Positions 14,659-23,717 of a stretch of DNA of 25,058 bases are shown piece by piece (the first letter of the stretch is position 1; each line of letters opens with the position of its first letter). The stretch is from JAZQQB01 sp045628865 (GTDB lineage: Bacteria; Bacillota; Clostridia; Lachnospirales; Lachnospiraceae). The position numbers were made by a program, and so were the translations under genes. The notes below the pieces were generated by a model. The model made no database searches, was not told the DNA's origin, and saw only the letters and a list, made by a program, of their open reading frames with translations. The DNA is taken from positions 1 through 25,058 of the forward strand of contig JAZQQB010000061.1 of the NCBI GenBank assembly GCA_045628865.1, written 5' to 3'.

Positions 14659-16338
14659 ATGTTATTAACAGGTTCAGAAATTGTAATCGAATGTTTAAAG
14701 GAACAGGGCGTTGATACTGTTTTTGGTTATCCAGGCGGTACTATCTTAAACGTATATGATGCACTTTATAAACATCCTGAAATCTTTCATGTACTGACAA
14801 GTCATGAGCAGGGTGCAGCCCATGCAGCAGATGGATACGCACGTGCAACTGGCAAGGTTGGTGTATGTATGGCAACTTCAGGTCCTGGTGCTACAAACTT
14901 GGTAACTGGTATTGCAACAGCTTATATGGATTCCATTCCAGTGGTTGCGATCACCGCGAATGTTAACCTTCCTGCACTTGGAAAGGATTCTTTCCAGGAA
15001 ATTGATATTGCCGGTGTGACAATGCCAATCACAAAGCACAACTTTATTGTAAAGGATGTAACACAGTTAGCAGATACCATCCGTAGAGCATTTAAGATTG
15101 CCACAACAGGCCGTCCAGGACCTGTTTTGGTGGATATCACAAAGGATGTAACTGCAAACCAGTGTGAATATAGCGCTGTAACTCCTGAAAAAGTGGAGTT
15201 GCCTAAGAAATACAGCGATGCTGATATTGAAAAAGTAGTGCGTATGATCGAAAACGCAAAGAAACCATACATCTATCTTGGTGGTGGTGCTGTGATCTCG
15301 GGCGCTGCAAAGGAAGTCAGAGAATTTGCAAAATTAATCGATGCTCCAGTTTGCGATACCTTAATGGCAAAGGGTGCATTTGACGGATATGATGATGCTT
15401 ATACAGGAATGATCGGTATGCACGGTACAAAGACATCCAACCTTGGTGTTAGTGAGTGTGACTGCCTGATCGCACTTGGTGCAAGATTTTCTGATCGAGT
15501 AATTGGTAATGCATCAAAGTTTGCATCCAATGCAAAGAAAATCCATATCGATATCGATGAAGCAGAAATTGATAAGAATGTAAAAATGGATGCTTCTATC
15601 GTAGGAGATTTAAAAGAAGTATTAACAAAGCTGAATGCAGTGATCAAACAGCAGAGTCATCCGGAATGGCTTGCTCATATCAAAGAAATGAAGGAGAAAT
15701 ATCCACTTCGTTATGATCATGAGAAGTTAACCTGTCCATTTGTAATTGAAGAGCTTGACCGTGTAACAAAGGGTAAAGCCATTGTAACAACTGACGTTGG
15801 ACAGCATCAGATGTGGGCTGCGCAGTTTTATCGTTATACAGAACCTAGAACATTTTTATCATCAGGTGGTCTTGGAACTATGGGATACGGTCTTGGTGCC
15901 TGTATCGGTGCAAAGATGGGTCAGCCTGAAAAAATCTGCGTGAATATCGCAGGTGATGGATGTTTTAGAATGAACATGCAGGAGTTGGCTACAGCAAGCC
16001 GTTACAATATTCCAATCATTGAGATCGTGGTGAACAACCATGTGCTTGGTATGGTTCGTCAGTGGCAGACACTTTTCTATGGAAAGCGCTATTCAAACAC
16101 AGTTTTAGATGATGGTGTTGATTTCTGTAAGGTTGCAGAGGGTCTTGGCTGTGAGAGTATTTTGGTAACAACCAAAGAGGAAGTAGGACCAGCAATCGAA
16201 AAAGCAATTGCTTTACAGAAACCGGTTTTGATCAACTGTATCATTCATGAAGACGATAAGGTATTCCCAATGGTTCCAGCTGGAAAGCCAATCGCCGATG
16301 TTTTTGATGAGCAGGATTTAAATGAAGAACGCGACTAG
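14659..16338 (+). CDS. ilvB: Acetolactate synthase, large (catalytic) subunit
   Basis: This is the TPP-dependent enzyme that condenses pyruvate to acetolactate or acetohydroxybutyrate, the first common step of valine/isoleucine synthesis. There are 559 residues from the ATG at 14659, which has GAGGG (14649-14653) upstream. A GTG at 14647 directly after the ilvD stop is an alternative start adding four residues. Motifs: VFGYPGGTILNVYDAL, the catalytic Glu50 in SHEQGAAHAADGYARATG, SGPGATNLVTG, SFQEIDI, and the TPP-binding GDGCFRMNMQELATASRYN ending in NNHVLGM. A regulatory small subunit gene (ilvN/ilvH) is not next to it; the following 152 nt hold no gene. Confidence 0.96.
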   Translation: MLLTGSEIVIECLKEQGVDTVFGYPGGTILNVYDALYKHPEIFHVLTSHEQGAAHAADGYARATGKVGVCMATSGPGATNLVTGIATAYMDSIPVVAITANVNLPALGKDSFQEIDIAGVTMPITKHNFIVKDVTQLADTIRRAFKIATTGRPGPVLVDITKDVTANQCEYSAVTPEKVELPKKYSDADIEKVVRMIENAKKPYIYLGGGAVISGAAKEVREFAKLIDAPVCDTLMAKGAFDGYDDAYTGMIGMHGTKTSNLGVSECDCLIALGARFSDRVIGNASKFASNAKKIHIDIDEAEIDKNVKMDASIVGDLKEVLTKLNAVIKQQSHPEWLAHIKEMKEKYPLRYDHEKLTCPFVIEELDRVTKGKAIVTTDVGQHQMWAAQFYRYTEPRTFLSSGGLGTMGYGLGACIGAKMGQPEKICVNIAGDGCFRMNMQELATASRYNIPIIEIVVNNHVLGMVRQWQTLFYGKRYSNTVLDDGVDFCKVAEGLGCESILVTTKEEVGPAIEKAIALQKPVLINCIIHEDDKVFPMVPAGKPIADVFDEQDLNEERD

Positions 16339-16490
16339 CGTTTTAGATGAAAGTAAGTTACAAGAAACGAATAATAACAGTTTTAAATACATATGTAACC
16401 GCTTAAAACCTTACATGCACATTTAGGATTGTTTTTTGATAGTACAATTTTTATATGAGGAAATGCCAAAAAGGCTAGGAGGAAAAAGAT

Positions 16491-17573
16491 ATGTCAAGAG
16501 TTTACAACTTTTCAGCAGGTCCAGCAGTATTACCTGAAGAAGTATTAAAAGAAGCTGCAGCAGAAATGATGGATTACCAGGGTTCTGGTCAGTCAGTTAT
16601 GGAAATGAGCCATAGATCTAAGGTTTATGATAAAATCATTAAAGAAGCCGAAGCAGATTTAAGAGACCTTATGAATATTCCAGATAACTACAAGGTATTA
16701 TTCTTACAGGGTGGTGCATCTCAGTTTTTCGCTGAAGTACCTATGAACATGATGAAAAATAAAAAAGCCGGTTACATCATTACAGGCCAGTGGGCTAAAA
16801 AAGCTTTCCAGGAAGCTAAGATCTATGGTGAAGCAGTAGAACTTGCTTCTTCAGCAGATGAGACTTTCTCATACATTCCAGATTGTTCAGATCTTCCTAT
16901 TACAGATGATATGGATTACGTTTATATCTGCGAAAACAATACAATCTATGGTACAAAGTACAAAACTTTACCAAACACAAAGGGCAAGGATCTTGTATCT
17001 GACGTATCTTCATGCTTTTTATCAGAGCCAATTGATGTTTCTAAATATGCAGTAGTTTACGGTGGCGTTCAGAAAAACGTTGGTCCTGCAGGTGCAGTTA
17101 TCGCAATCATCCGTGAAGACCTTATCACAGACGACTGCTTACCAGGAACACCAACCATGTTGAAATGGAAAACTCAGGCAGACAATGATTCTTTATACAA
17201 CACACCACCATGTTACACAATTTACATTTGTGGTAAAGTATTTAAATGGTTAAAGAAAATGGGTGGTCTTTCAGCAATGAAAGAATTAAATGAAAAGAAA
17301 GCTAAGATTTTATACGATTTCTTAGACCAGAGTTCTTTATTCAAGGGTACTGTTCGTAAAGAAGACCGTTCTTTGATGAACGTTCCTTTCGTAACAGGTA
17401 ACGAAGAATTAGACGCTAAGTTTGTAAAAGAAGCTACAGAAGCAGGTTTTGTTAATTTAAAAGGACACAGAACTGTTGGTGGTATGCGTGCATCTATCTA
17501 CAACGCTATGCCAATCGAAGGTGTTGAAAAATTAGTAGCATTCATGAAGAAATTTGAAGAAGAGAACAAATAA
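16491..17573 (+). CDS. serC: Phosphoserine aminotransferase
   Basis: SerC transaminates 3-phosphohydroxypyruvate to phosphoserine with glutamate, using PLP. The 360 residues show the family N-terminus YNFSAGPAVLPEEVL (5-19), MSHRSKVY (39-46), FLQGGASQFFAEVPMN (71-86) and the PLP lysine Lys195 in GGVQKNVGPAG (191-201), with NTPPCYTIY and HRTVGGMRASIYNA (about 327-340) later. AGGAGG (16477-16482) precedes the ATG. serA follows after 8 nt. The 152-nt gap upstream contains a possible TACAAT -10 (16443-16448) but no convincing -35, so the operon promoter is uncertain. Confidence 0.97.
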   Translation: MSRVYNFSAGPAVLPEEVLKEAAAEMMDYQGSGQSVMEMSHRSKVYDKIIKEAEADLRDLMNIPDNYKVLFLQGGASQFFAEVPMNMMKNKKAGYIITGQWAKKAFQEAKIYGEAVELASSADETFSYIPDCSDLPITDDMDYVYICENNTIYGTKYKTLPNTKGKDLVSDVSSCFLSEPIDVSKYAVVYGGVQKNVGPAGAVIAIIREDLITDDCLPGTPTMLKWKTQADNDSLYNTPPCYTIYICGKVFKWLKKMGGLSAMKELNEKKAKILYDFLDQSSLFKGTVRKEDRSLMNVPFVTGNEELDAKFVKEATEAGFVNLKGHRTVGGMRASIYNAMPIEGVEKLVAFMKKFEEENK

Positions 17574-17581
17574 GGGAGAGT

Positions 17582-18751
17582 ATGAAGATGTATCAGTTTC
17601 ATTGTTTAAATCCAATTGCCAATGTTGGTTTAGAGAAATTTACAGATAATTATACAAGAACAGAAGATATCAAAGAAGCAGATGGTATCTTAGTTCGTTC
17701 AGCAGCAATGCATGATCTTGAAGTAGGAGATAAGGTATTAGCAGTAGCAAGAGCCGGTGCCGGTACAAACAACATTCCAGTAGATACTTATGCAGAAAAA
17801 GGTATCGTAGTATTCAATACACCAGGTGCTAACGCTAATGGTGTTAAGGAATTGGTTTTAGCTGGTATGTTACTTGCAAGCCGTGATGTTACAGGCGGTA
17901 TTGACTGGGTAAAAGCTTCTAAAGACAATGCTGATATTGCAAAAGCAGCTGAAAAAGAAAAGAAAAAATTTGCTGGAAATGAAATTCAGGGTAAAAAATT
18001 AGGTATCATTGGTCTTGGAGCTATCGGTGTTAAGGTTGCGAATGCAGCTGTAGCACTTGGCATGGAAGTACTTGGTTATGATCCTTACTTATCAGTAAAT
18101 GCAGCCTGGAACTTAAATAGAGAAGTAAAACATGTATTAAACGTTGAAGAAATCTATGCTGAATCAGATTTCATCACAATTCATGTACCACTATTGGATT
18201 CTACAAAGGGAATGATCAACGCAGATGCCATTGATTTAATGAAAGATGGCGTAGTGATCTTAAACTTTGCCAGAGATCTTCTTTGCAACGAAGCTGATGT
18301 ATTAGAGGGAATCAAAGCCGGTAAGATTAAGAAATACGTTTCTGACTTCCCTAACCAGACAACAGCTGGCCAGCCAGGATGTATCGTAATCCCTCATCTT
18401 GGAGCTTCTACAGAAGAATCTGAAGATAATTGTGCAGTTATGGCAGTTCAGGAATTAAGAAACTACTTGGAAAACGGTAACATTGTAAACTCAGTAAACT
18501 ATCCTAACTGTGATATGGGCGTTTGCTCAAAAGCAGGACGTGTAGCTGTATTCCACAAGAATATTGCTAACATGATCTCTAAATTTACTACTGTTTTAGG
18601 TGAAGCTAACATCAATATCTCTGATATGACAAACAAATCACGTGGAGATGTCGCTTACACAATGATGGATCTTGAAGCTAAGGTTCCAGCAGAAATCGTA
18701 GAGAAATTAAATGCTATCGAAGGCGTATACAGAGTACGTGTTGTAAAATAA
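17582..18751 (+). CDS. serA: D-3-phosphoglycerate dehydrogenase with C-terminal ACT domain
   Basis: SerA commits 3-phosphoglycerate to serine by oxidising it to phosphohydroxypyruvate. The 389 residues have the NAD-binding GLGAIG (144-149) and the catalytic residues Arg231 (NFARD) and His282 (PHLGASTEES, 281-290). An ACT domain (about 317-389, VFHKNIANMISKFTTVLGE then INISDM) would be the site of feedback control by serine. The residue after the catalytic Arg is Asp rather than the common Gly, which I believe occurs in this short serA subfamily. The start has GGGAG (17574-17578) close by. An in-frame ATG two codons later is a possible alternative. It forms an operon with serC. Confidence 0.95.
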   Translation: MKMYQFHCLNPIANVGLEKFTDNYTRTEDIKEADGILVRSAAMHDLEVGDKVLAVARAGAGTNNIPVDTYAEKGIVVFNTPGANANGVKELVLAGMLLASRDVTGGIDWVKASKDNADIAKAAEKEKKKFAGNEIQGKKLGIIGLGAIGVKVANAAVALGMEVLGYDPYLSVNAAWNLNREVKHVLNVEEIYAESDFITIHVPLLDSTKGMINADAIDLMKDGVVILNFARDLLCNEADVLEGIKAGKIKKYVSDFPNQTTAGQPGCIVIPHLGASTEESEDNCAVMAVQELRNYLENGNIVNSVNYPNCDMGVCSKAGRVAVFHKNIANMISKFTTVLGEANINISDMTNKSRGDVAYTMMDLEAKVPAEIVEKLNAIEGVYRVRVVK

Positions 18752-18776
18752 ATTATGTAATAATTGATTTGAAGTG

Positions 18777-18806
18777 ACAGAGTAAGTCGAAAGGCTTACT
18801 CTGTTT
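18777..18806 (+). terminator. Probable terminator after serA
   Basis: ACAGAGTAAG (18777-18786) pairs perfectly with CTTACTCTGT (18795-18804) around an 8-nt loop. Only three T follow, so termination may be partial and allow read-through into the tRNA-editing genes. Confidence 0.6.
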
Positions 18807-18831
18807 GACGTAGGAGAAGAGGAAAAAAATA

Positions 18832-19317
18832 ATGGCAAAACAAAAGGATGTGAAAACAAATGCAATGAGGATTTTGGATTCCTTATCCATTGCATATGAA
18901 TATCAAAGCTATGAATGTGATGAGTTTGTGGATGGTATCAGCACTGCTGACCATTTGGGACTGCCTCATGAACAGGTTTTCAAAACATTGGTTACCCAGG
19001 GGAACAGCAAAAACTATTTTGTTTTTGTGATCCCCATCGAGGAAGAGTTAGATCTTAAAAAAGCTGCCAGATCAGTGGGTGAAAAATCAGTATCCATGCT
19101 GCCTGTGAAGGAAATTACAGCAGTAACTGGTTATGTGCGAGGTGGTTGTACTGCTATTGGTATGAAAAAGCAGTTTGTAACACGAATTGAGGAAACTGCT
19201 ATGTTGTATGATCGTATTTATGTATCGGGTGGTAAAATCGGGGTACAGCTAACGTTAGCACCGGATGATCTATTAAAGGCAAGCCAGGGAGAGTATGCCC
19301 AGATTGTGGCATCGTAG
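18832..19317 (+). CDS. ybaK: YbaK/EbsC-type Cys-tRNA deacylase
   Basis: This 161-residue single-domain protein of the YbaK/ProX-like editing superfamily hydrolyses Cys wrongly attached to tRNA-Pro (and relatives) in trans. The hallmark Lys51 lies in PHEQVFKTLV (45-54). YFVFVIPIEEELDLKKAAR and VKEITAVTGYVRGGCTAIGMKK (split about 91-112) follow, matching the family's GxxxGGxxPxG-like region, with GGCTAIG here. AGAAGAGG precedes the ATG. The next gene starts only 27 nt after its stop, and both are trans-editing enzymes, so they probably form a proofreading operon. Confidence 0.9.
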   Translation: MAKQKDVKTNAMRILDSLSIAYEYQSYECDEFVDGISTADHLGLPHEQVFKTLVTQGNSKNYFVFVIPIEEELDLKKAARSVGEKSVSMLPVKEITAVTGYVRGGCTAIGMKKQFVTRIEETAMLYDRIYVSGGKIGVQLTLAPDDLLKASQGEYAQIVAS

Positions 19318-19344
19318 GAAATGAAAACAAAGGAGAATGATTTT

Positions 19345-20529
19345 ATGCATGAGGAAACAAGTGTATTTGAACCACAGAAGTTATTTTATCAGGATGCGTA
19401 TCTGAAAGAATGTCAGGCGTATGTAGAATCCTGTGAGGAAGGAAAGGACGGTTTTATGATCGTTTTGAATCAGACTGTATTCTTTCCAGAGGGTGGTGGA
19501 CAGCCATCGGATCAGGGTGTTTTAAAATGCAAGGATGGAAGTGTTGTAACGGTATCAGAAGTGAAGGAAAAAGGAAAGATTTTTCATATCTGTGACAAAG
19601 CCATTGCAGTAGGAGAGGAAGTACTCTGTAAGATCAACTGGGAAAGACGTTTTGACTATATGCAGCAGCATTCAGGGGAGCATATCTTTAGTGGTTTTAT
19701 GCATGAAAGATTTGGATTTGAAAATGTTGGTTTTCACATTTCTGAGGCAAGTGTTACCGTTGATTTTAGTGGCGTTTGTTCCTTTGAAGAGGTAAAGGAG
19801 ATTGAGAAAAAGACCAACCGGTATATCTGGGAGAATCATGCTTCCAATGTTTTTTACCCATCCAGGGAAGAGTTGGAAAATTTAGAGTATAGAAGCAAGA
19901 TGGAGATCGCAGGACAGGTACGTTTGGTGGAATATCCAGGGGCTGACCTTTGCGCCTGCTGTGGAACACATGTTGCCAGTACCGGTGAAATTGGATTTGT
20001 AAAAATCCTTTCCTGTGTTAACTGGCGTGGCGGCATTCGTGTAGAGATGGCATGCGGACGCTGGGCTTTTGAATATGCAGAAAAGATCCAGGAGCAGAAC
20101 TCTTTGATCTCTGTAAAGCTTTCTGCTAAGGTGTTTGAAACAGCAGCGGCAGTTGAGAGAGTTATGAATGAGTCATTTGTAATGAGAGGAAAGCTGGCTG
20201 AACTGGAACAGAAGGCTCTTACACAGCTTGCCCAGGAGTATAAGGGAAACAGGGATGTGACCATTTTTGACGAAACGCTTTCCCCTGAGAACGTTCGTAA
20301 ACTCTGCGACATGATCATAAGTGAATCTGGCGGTATATGTCGTGTATTTGCCGGCAATGATACAGATGGGTATAAATATGCCATTGGGGAAGTGGATGGC
20401 GATTTAAGGGAATTTGTGAAGAAAATGAATACTGAGTTAAATGGCAGAGGCGGAGGAAAGCCATTTTTTGTACAGGGATCGGTTGTGGCAACTAAGAATG
20501 AGATTGAAAAGTTTCTGGGAATGTGTTAA
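19345..20529 (+). CDS. AlaX-type alanyl-tRNA editing protein with DHHA1-like C-terminus
   Basis: This is a stand-alone homologue of the AlaRS editing domain that deacylates Ser- or Gly-tRNA-Ala. From the ATG at 19345 it has 394 residues. FFPEGGGQPSDQG (46-58) is the family signature. The zinc site is His109 and His113 in QHSGEH, with CACCGTH (203-209) supplying Cys and His. VASTGEIGFVKI follows, and GRGGGKPFFVQGS near the end matches the DHHA1 glycine motif, so it is the long form (AlaX-L). An in-frame ATG at 19321 exists, but AAGGAG (19330-19335) sits 9 nt before 19345 and decides the start. Confidence 0.9.
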   Translation: MHEETSVFEPQKLFYQDAYLKECQAYVESCEEGKDGFMIVLNQTVFFPEGGGQPSDQGVLKCKDGSVVTVSEVKEKGKIFHICDKAIAVGEEVLCKINWERRFDYMQQHSGEHIFSGFMHERFGFENVGFHISEASVTVDFSGVCSFEEVKEIEKKTNRYIWENHASNVFYPSREELENLEYRSKMEIAGQVRLVEYPGADLCACCGTHVASTGEIGFVKILSCVNWRGGIRVEMACGRWAFEYAEKIQEQNSLISVKLSAKVFETAAAVERVMNESFVMRGKLAELEQKALTQLAQEYKGNRDVTIFDETLSPENVRKLCDMIISESGGICRVFAGNDTDGYKYAIGEVDGDLREFVKKMNTELNGRGGGKPFFVQGSVVATKNEIEKFLGMC

Positions 20530-20575
20530 ATAAATATGAGAAATTATGAAAATGACTTGTGAAACTGGAGAGAAA

Positions 20576-21175
20576 ATGAAAAAAGAGAACTTCAAATTTT
20601 ATGATGCATTTATCAGCTATAGACATACTCCGCTTGATATGTTTGTGGCAAAAACAATTCAAAAAAAAATTAGATGAATTTAAACTTCCTAAGAATGTTA
20701 AGAAAAATCAGGCAGAGTGGGAGAAGAAAAAGATTGAGAGAGTATTTCGAGACCAGATGAGCTTCCACTTACCAGCGATTTATCTGACCAGATCTATCAG
20801 GCTTTATGTGTGTCTGAGTTTTTGATTGTCATTTGCTCTCCAGGAATCAAGGAATCTTTATGGTGTCAGCAGGAAATACAGACCTTTATAGAAATGAAGG
20901 GATATGACCATGTTTTGGCAGTATTGATTGAAGGGGAACCGGCAGAATCCTTTCCGGATGATATGATTTATCGAACAGAGTATGTTACGGATGAGTATGG
21001 AAATTCTGTACCCCAGTTAGTTCCCATAGAGCCTTTGGCTGCTGATGTTCGTGGAAAGAACCCTAAGGAAATCAAAAAGAAAATTGAGGAAGAGATCATT
21101 CGTTTGGCAGCACCAATGTTTGGGGTTGACTACGATGACTTAAAGCAAAGACATCGTGAAAGAAAAATGCATTGA
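20576..21175 (+). pseudogene. Frameshifted TIR-domain gene, N-terminal part
   Basis: After GGAG (20567-20570) the ATG at 20576 opens a TIR domain (FYDAFISYRHTPLD) that stops at 20677. Removing one A from the A9 run at 20661-20669 restores KKLDEFKLPKN, which runs on to IERVFRDQ. Adding one G near 20756 restores DELPLTSDLSDQIYQALC and then SEFLIVICSPGIKESLWCQQEIQTF, with the SLWCxxE motif that carries the usual TIR glutamate. EPLAADVRG and DDLKQRHRERKM follow, the segment that normally precedes a membrane helix in these proteins. The frame then ends at TGA 21175 and the membrane helix is missing. TIR domains can be NADase or scaffold domains in bacterial defence or signalling; this copy looks dead. 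Confidence 0.85.
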
Positions 21176-21219
21176 AATATGCTTATATGTCAGTGACAGA
21201 GGATGAAGATGGAGTTTAA

Positions 21220-23157
21220 ATGCCCGTGACGGCAGAGGGAATGGCATCCTTGTTTCATTCCACCTATGCATATGAAACACGATTAGATTATCTTCCTGAG
21301 ACAAAAATCAGGTTTGAAAATGATATTGTGAAGCTGTTGAAATCTCCGGAAGAAAAATATATTTTAGTGGAAGAAGTAAACGGAGTCATTACGATTTTAG
21401 ATAGTGCAACCTATGAAGTGGTTCGAACCATTGATGCAAAATATACTACGGATGATAATTTGTCAAATGTTTATGATAAAGCAGTATATAAATACGATTA
21501 TGCAAGTAATTCCATGGATATTGTATATAACTTTGCTAATATTGACACGGATTCTGATATCATACAGTTTATTGCAGGGGATATGTGTAGTTATACATAT
21601 AGATTTACCCGGGATGATAAGTCTTTACAAGTTTTTGGAAAAATCGATTTAACCAATGGTCAGGTGATTAGTCAAATTGAATTGGAAACCAATATGCTTA
21701 TCACAGATGATTTTTACGTTTCTGAAGATAAAGTGTGCATGATTGGTACAGCATATGATCCAGACGAAAGATATTCTTATGATACAAAATACATTTATTG
21801 TTATTCTAAATCAGATTCAAAATTGGAATGGAAAGTAAAGCTTTATAATCTTAAATCTGATGTTTTTACTTTTCTATCTCCATGTGTGACAGCTGATGGA
21901 ATACCAGTATGTATTTGTGTGGTTGGAAATTATTTTTATGAATTGGATGAAAATACAGGAGAGGTTTGTTTTACAAAGGAATATGATGCCAATATTATTA
22001 AAATAAAAAAAGTCGATCTTCCTAGTTATCCAGATGTTTTATGTTTTCACTTGGTACTGGAAAATGGATCGTATTCCTATTTACTTCCTGATAATCGTAG
22101 TTACGAAACCATAGCCGAACATTTAGGGAAAAAATTAGTTGATTTGATTTTTACCAAAGATAGATTCATTGTTTATTCGGAGAAATCTAAGGATTTAGTA
22201 GTTTCTGCTCAACAGAAAGGCCTTAGAATACAAATGACGGACTGTGATTATGATTATAGTGAGAAATATTGTTATGATCCTTCTCTAGAAGCGTGCTATT
22301 ATACGGAAGATTGTACATTATATGCCAAAAATATCGAAACCCGGGAGATACTTTGGAGCATTGATCTAGATGTTGATAAAATGTATACCTTAGGAAATGG
22401 AACATTGTTTGTATCTGATTCTTCAAATGATAAGATTTATCTGATTGATAGAACGTCAGGAAATATTATCTATCAAGATTTGAATACAATGTTTCATATG
22501 AATGTAGACTATGAAAATAGCGTTATTTATTACAATACAACCGATCAATGTTACAAGTTTGATGCAACAACCTATGAAAAAACAGAACTTTTTCGTGGTT
22601 TAAATGAAACATTGGAAAATAGTGAATTTGGAAAGATTTTAGAGAATGAGCCAAAAGTATTTTCAGATGATGGAAAGTATTTGATCTATGAAGAATTGGG
22701 TGGAGAATATTTTGTTCTCAAAGAAGATGGGGAAGGAGTACAATTGCCGGTTCCTGAGTATATGGTCGATAGGTTGTTTTTCCTGCCAGATTTCAATTGC
22801 TTGTTAGTTCATTTGTATGATAAAACATATGAAGTTTATGATTGTGACACAATGGAATGTTTGTATACAGGTGAAGATGAAATTGACGATACTATAGTGT
22901 CTGTCGTGAAAGGCGATGAGGATTTACCATATTATTTAATCTGCGGTGGCTCTTTGGTTATTTTGGATTCTGAATTTAAGAAGATATATAGTGTAGAAGG
23001 TTTTTATCATTATATTGATGGAAGCGGTTATTTTGCAGCGTACAATGATAAAAAAATCCTGTTTGTGCCATTGTACACAGTAGAAATGTTGAAAGAGGAT
23101 GCCCAGAAACTTATGCCTGGGGAGGCTTCCGCGGAGTATTTTGATGAGGAAGAATAA
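21220..23157 (+). pseudogene. Detached beta-propeller (sensor) half of the TIR gene
   Basis: A 645-residue open frame is made of repeating beta-strand units with PQQ/WD40-like character, such as KYILVEEVNGVITILDSATY, IQFIAGDMCSYTYRFTRDDK and GTLFVSDSSNDKIYLIDRTSG. It lacks a signal peptide and membrane helix. The frame is open upstream of the stop at 21217-21219 back to about 21181 (AYMSVTEDEDGV) and joins the TIR part through a frame change near 21170, so TIR, membrane helix and propeller were once probably one protein and the middle was deleted. GGAG (21211-21214) lies 5 nt before the ATG at 21220, so this half might still be translated alone. The one-protein architecture is from knowledge of Lachnospiraceae TIR proteins. 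Confidence 0.7.
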
Positions 23158-23181
23158 ATAGAGGTTGTGAAGGATATTGAA

Positions 23182-23211
23182 AAGAGGTCGATTTATTCGG
23201 CTTCTTTTTTT
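23182..23211 (+). terminator. Terminator after the TIR/propeller remnant
   Basis: AAGAGGTCGA (23182-23191) pairs with TCGGCTTCTT (23197-23206) with two G-T pairs around TTTAT, followed by T's to 23211. Confidence 0.8.
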
Positions 23212-23299
23212 AGTAAAATACTCAGATTACCTCAAATAAAAGCTCTGCCATGGATGTAATTCGCGGAAAAGAAGGTAATGATTCGCAAATCGCCCGGGC

Positions 23300-23377
23300 G
23301 CGAAGGTGAGAGTAGAGTTGGACGTGGAGGTGGTTGCGAAGGTGAGGGTGGAGTTGGACGTGGAGCTGGTTGCGAAG
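23300..23377. repeat. 36-bp tandem repeat, 2.2 copies
   Basis: Units at 23300-23335 and 23336-23371 differ at only three positions, and GCGAAG (23372-23377) starts a third. The block is much more G-rich than its surroundings. No gene was identified in 23214-23733; besides this repeat there is only an extended -10 (TGATATAAT, 23597-23605) without a clear -35. Confidence 0.85.
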
Positions 23378-23717
23378 TAAGGAATGATGTTCATATGCAA
23401 AAAAGAGAAAAAACCATCATAGCAAATGGCTGAAAACTGATGTGAAAATGGTTGAACGAAGGAAATCCCATCATGGTTTAAGTTGTGAAATGATGTAAAA
23501 AAGAAAATAATAGCTTTAATTGAAAAACTCATTGCAAAATTGAAGGTTTTTCCCATACATTAAATATTGTATTTTCGGTTTTTCTGGTATTTTATGTGAT
23601 ATAATTCGATTAAAACTGTTGAAAAACGCTTAATTGTTTACATGCCAAAATAGCGGCTCGCATTTTCTTCTGCAAAAGTTAATGCAACCCACTTAGTGAT
23701 ATTTATGGATGATTAAC

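Noticed and set aside
17582..18751. SerA active-site loop with Asp after the catalytic Arg instead of Gly
   Set aside because: I believe this is normal for the short Firmicutes serA subfamily, and all catalytic residues are present.
23227..23556. 109-aa minus-strand frame with TSTSNSTLTFA repeats
   Set aside because: The repeats are just the translation of the 36-bp tandem repeat; there is no ribosome site or recognisable domain.
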